Part shown: piece after piece, positions 23,604 through 26,187 of the stretch
Layout: each line of letters starts with the position of its first letter
Position numbering within the stretch: the first letter of the stretch is position 1
Assembly: GCA_025360235.1 (NCBI GenBank)
Contig: JANYCO010000365.1
Span: 1-26,187 of the forward strand
Direction: 5' to 3'
DNA: 26,187 bases
From: Cytophagales bacterium
GTDB lineage: Bacteria; Bacteroidota; Bacteroidia; Cytophagales; Cytophagaceae
The notes under the pieces: generated by a model
What the model was told of the DNA's origin: nothing
The model's input: the letters and a program-made list of their open reading frames with translations, nothing else
Database searches by the model: none
Program-made: the position numbers and the translations under genes

Positions 23604-25400
23604 TTAAGATTGATTAGCTGGTAAGTTGAAGTAGAAAGTAGCCCCCTCTCCTTTAATTGATTCTACCCAAATAGAACCTCCTTTTTCTTCTATTATATTT
23701 TTAACGATCGAAAGGCCAATGCCTGTACTGTCGTAGTCTTTAGAAGTATTTCCGGTATTGAATATTTCAAATATTTTTGATTGAAATTCTTTGTCGATTC
23801 CGGCTCCATTGTCTGTGATAGAGAATTTGTGAACCCCATTTTCAGTGCTAAAAAGAATTCGGATTATGCCTTCTGCTTTATCGTTGTATTTTATAGCGTT
23901 GCTGATGAGGTTTTGGAAAATCTGATAAACTAATATTTTTTCTATGCTAAGAATAGGAAGTCTTTCAGGAATTAATATTTTAATGTGGGATTGAATCATT
24001 AAAATATTCTTAATATTCTCTATTACTTCATTCAGGTCTACATGTTCTATCGTTCCTCTTTGTGCTTTTAATTCTGCCATTTCCAGAATACCTTTCACCA
24101 TCTCTTTTGTTTTTCTGGACTGACTCTGAATTTTCATGATGAGATCCTTTTGTTCAGGACTCAATATGTTTCTAAGTTCCAATTCCAGAAGATTCGCCAG
24201 CCCTTCTATTGAGTTAATAGGCGCTTTTATGTCATGCGATACTACGTGTGCGAATTTATCCAGAGCATTGTTAGAACGGTTAAGTTCATTTAATTTACTT
24301 TGAAGATCTTTCTGGGTTGCCACCAGACTATTTGTCATTTTATTGAATGACGAGGCTAGTTGTCCCAGTTCGTTTTTGTTTTTGATCTCAACTCGTTTTG
24401 TAAGATCTCCCTGACTGATGTCTTCTGCCGCATCGGCCATGTCGTTGATCGGTTTTACAAAGAAGTAAGCAAATAAATAGATAAGGAGAGACACTACCAG
24501 AATGATTGAGACGCTGGCTATAATGGCCATTCGTCTAAGGCGCTCCATATAAACAAGCGTTTCACTTACGTCAATTTTTGTAATGATTTTCCAGTCCGTT
24601 TTATTAATGCTGTTGACAGAAGCTGTCACTTTATTATTTCTGTAGTCAAGAATATTGTTGTAAACGATCGTTCCCTTTTTTAACTCTTGTTGGAAAGCAA
24701 TGAGCTCAGGGGTTTTTACTTCTTTTAGAAAAGGTTTGTTGTAAAATCGAAGCGGGGTAAGGTAGATCAGGCTACCTTCTTCGTCGATCTGAAAAATTGC
24801 AGTTTCTCCCGAAACGCCCAGGCCTGTATAATCTTCGGTTACAGATATAATGCTACTCACATCATTTTCAATAAGAAGGATATAGTTAGGGTCAATATAA
24901 CTTGCTAGGCAGAGCACCAGTTCTTCGTGTTCGTTGTATCTGTATTCTATCGTTAGTTTGGAGTCATCTGAGAGAGCAGAAATACATTTGTAATTTGAAT
25001 AGTTTTTTTCTAAAGTACGGCTAGGGTTAGAAGCGATTACTACAGTTCCTAATTTGTCCAGAATTATCAAACGGTTAATTCCCTCTATCGCTTCTTTTGA
25101 ACGTATGATAGAGTTGTAAAGCGCAATCTTATTCAGTGTATTGCTGTCACCTCCTGCTATATAATTAAATAAAGCTACCTTAATAATAGGTGAGCGACGT
25201 AGGATTTCAAGTTCAGTAATCTTATTTTGTATAATGGAATTTACCCTTGCAGATTTTGCCTTGGATACCGCCTTTAACTCATTTATATTTTGTTCTACCA
25301 GAATTTCCTGAACGTTAAAGTAGTACAGATAGCCTGTCACTACAACAATAGCTATACTTGTAAGTATGAAAAGTGTTAATATTTGGGTCTTTAATTTCAA
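23604..25400 (-). CDS. Sensor histidine kinase with extracytoplasmic dCache-like domain and HAMP
   Basis: A 598-residue inner-membrane kinase. TM1 (about 7-28) and TM2 (about 290-315) bracket a 260-residue periplasmic region that looks like a double Cache sensor: a long first helix (ELKAVSKAKSARVNSIIQNK), then GINRLIILDKLGTVVIAS and GVSGETAIFQIDEEGSLIYL. A HAMP linker follows (FVKPINDMADAAEDISQGDL). The HisKA helix carries the phospho-acceptor His389 in VVSHDIKAPI. The ATPase domain has NLISNAIKYN, DNGAGI and GIGLSIV. No receiver domain or response regulator gene is in the window, so the partner is unknown. The start is TTG 25400; a TAG lies in frame upstream. mnmD starts two bases after its stop. 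Confidence 0.93.
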   Translation of the reverse strand: MKLKTQILTLFILTSIAIVVVTGYLYYFNVQEILVEQNINELKAVSKAKSARVNSIIQNKITELEILRRSPIIKVALFNYIAGGDSNTLNKIALYNSIIRSKEAIEGINRLIILDKLGTVVIASNPSRTLEKNYSNYKCISALSDDSKLTIEYRYNEHEELVLCLASYIDPNYILLIENDVSSIISVTEDYTGLGVSGETAIFQIDEEGSLIYLTPLRFYNKPFLKEVKTPELIAFQQELKKGTIVYNNILDYRNNKVTASVNSINKTDWKIITKIDVSETLVYMERLRRMAIIASVSIILVVSLLIYLFAYFFVKPINDMADAAEDISQGDLTKRVEIKNKNELGQLASSFNKMTNSLVATQKDLQSKLNELNRSNNALDKFAHVVSHDIKAPINSIEGLANLLELELRNILSPEQKDLIMKIQSQSRKTKEMVKGILEMAELKAQRGTIEHVDLNEVIENIKNILMIQSHIKILIPERLPILSIEKILVYQIFQNLISNAIKYNDKAEGIIRILFSTENGVHKFSITDNGAGIDKEFQSKIFEIFNTGNTSKDYDSTGIGLSIVKNIIEEKGGSIWVESIKGEGATFYFNLPANQS

Positions 25401-25442
25401 GAAAATGTATTTAATTCGAGAGTGCTATCACAAGCATATTGG

Positions 25443-25450
25443 CAAAGATA
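25443..25450 (-). promoter_or_regulatory. Probable -7 element for the histidine kinase-mnmD unit
   Basis: Reading the minus strand, TATCTTTG matches TAnnTTTG exactly, 42 bases before the TTG start of the kinase gene and within its 125-base upstream gap. No TTG at the expected -33 spacing. Confidence 0.45.
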
Positions 25451-25525
25451 AACTCCTTCCCGCCTTACTTGTACGTACGAAATACAATATGGTTATAAAA
25501 ATGCCCGGACTTGAAAAAAGACGAA

Positions 25526-26086
25526 TTAAATTGTCATTATTTCAGCCTCTTTTTTTGCAAGCGTTTGGTCGATCAGTGCAATGTAATCGTTGGTTAGGTT
25601 TTGCACTTTCTCTTCGGCCGCCTTTACAGCATCTTCAGCAGCACCTTCTTTCAGAAGTTTTTTTAATTCGTCGTTCGTGTCTTTGCGAATAGTTCTGACT
25701 CTTACCTTGCCATTCTCTCCTTCCGTCTTGGCTTGTTTTACAAGCGATCTTCTTCTTTCCTCTGTCATCGGAGGAATATTAATGATAATAGATTCGCCAT
25801 TATTTTGTGGGTTGTAGCCCAGATTTGCATCTCTTATCGCTTTTTCAATAGTGGTAATCATCCCTTTCTCCCAAGGTTTTACTGCCAGCGTTCTGGCGTC
25901 GGGAGTAGAGATCGACGAAACATTTTGGATGGCAGATTGTACTCCATAATAATCAACCATGATACCGTCAAGCATATTAGGCGTAGCTTTGCCGGCACGT
26001 ACTTTTGTAAGTTCTAATTCGGTATGCTTAAGTGCCTTTAGCATTGAATCTTTCGCATCGTCGATGTATAACTCTATTTCTTCCAT
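25526..26086 (-). CDS. frr: Ribosome recycling factor
   Basis: A 186-residue protein that, with EF-G, splits the post-termination ribosome. It is full length and shows the expected sequence: LTKVRAGKATPNMLDGIMVDYYG in the first helix and turn, then the beta domain with PDARTLAVKPWEKGM, then IPPMTEERRRSLVKQAK and VRVRTIRKDTNDELKK in the long C-terminal helices. The start is ATG 26086. In most bacteria pyrH precedes frr; that gene would be outside the window on the right. The kinase gene follows after 125 bases, apparently as a separate unit with its own promoter. Confidence 0.97.
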   Translation of the reverse strand: MEEIELYIDDAKDSMLKALKHTELELTKVRAGKATPNMLDGIMVDYYGVQSAIQNVSSISTPDARTLAVKPWEKGMITTIEKAIRDANLGYNPQNNGESIIINIPPMTEERRRSLVKQAKTEGENGKVRVRTIRKDTNDELKKLLKEGAAEDAVKAAEEKVQNLTNDYIALIDQTLAKKEAEIMTI

Positions 26087-26103
26087 TTTGTTTATTTTTT
26101 ATT

Positions 26104-26125
26104 GTTTAAAGTGCAAAGTTTAAAG
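26104..26125. repeat. AT-rich heptad repeat upstream of frr
   Basis: GTTTAAAG occurs at 26104-26111 and 26118-26125, 14 bases apart, with GTGCAAA between, so three heptads GTTTAAA, GTGCAAA, GTTTAAA. The same 7/14-base period is seen in two other spacers of this window. The rest of 26087-26187 is plain AT-rich sequence. Confidence 0.55.
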
Positions 26126-26187
26126 TTTTTTATTAATTATTAAAACGCCAAACTATTCAACTAACTCTACACATTTTACTTTTAATT

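Noticed and set aside
25366..26017. Plus-strand frames opposite frr
   Set aside because: They overlap the fully conserved ribosome recycling factor on the minus strand and have no supporting motifs.

Overview
The window reads as a low-GC member of the Bacteroidota, most likely from the gliding Cytophagales. The evidence is the genes: sprA (outer-membrane translocon of the type IX secretion system), gldH (a gliding-motility lipoprotein), a Bacteroidetes-type ricT/PSP1 gene with a Cys-rich N-terminus, a DUF3127 gene, and a MurF of the kind usually fused to alanine racemase in this phylum. There are no clear Shine-Dalgarno sequences, and four sites match the Bacteroidetes -7 promoter element TAnnTTTG exactly. 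This is core chromosome. I see no prophage, insertion sequence, integrase, CRISPR array or rRNA. No stretch over 300 bases lacks a gene.

Left part (1-2081, minus strand): the N-terminal part of murF, cut by the window edge, is preceded 5 bases upstream by an MFS transporter gene. Middle part (2082-19977, plus strand): recX, a type II NADH dehydrogenase, a ureohydrolase-fold protein with a degraded metal site, an unknown multipass membrane protein, ruvA and the 7.1-kb sprA. A good promoter just after sprA then starts ricT-gldH-DUF1624 acyltransferase-like gene. Next comes a 701-residue protein that I read as a periplasmic-binding-protein domain fused to a pentameric ligand-gated ion channel, closed by an intrinsic terminator. 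A small GtrA-DUF3127 unit follows. Right part (19987-26187): a small unknown gene on the minus strand, a plus-strand NlpC/P60 lipoprotein, then on the minus strand tRNA-Arg(ACG), a CPA1 Na+/H+ antiporter, mnmD, a dCache-type orphan histidine kinase and frr.

The window joins two motility/secretion loci: ruvA-sprA and ricT-gldH. SprA forms the outer-membrane conduit of type IX secretion, and GldH is a periplasm-facing lipoprotein needed for gliding. The most interesting item is the fused receptor-channel gene at 16924-19029. Next are the ureohydrolase-like protein upstream of ruvA-sprA whose metal ligands are half lost, and three intergenic patches built on a 7-bp period.
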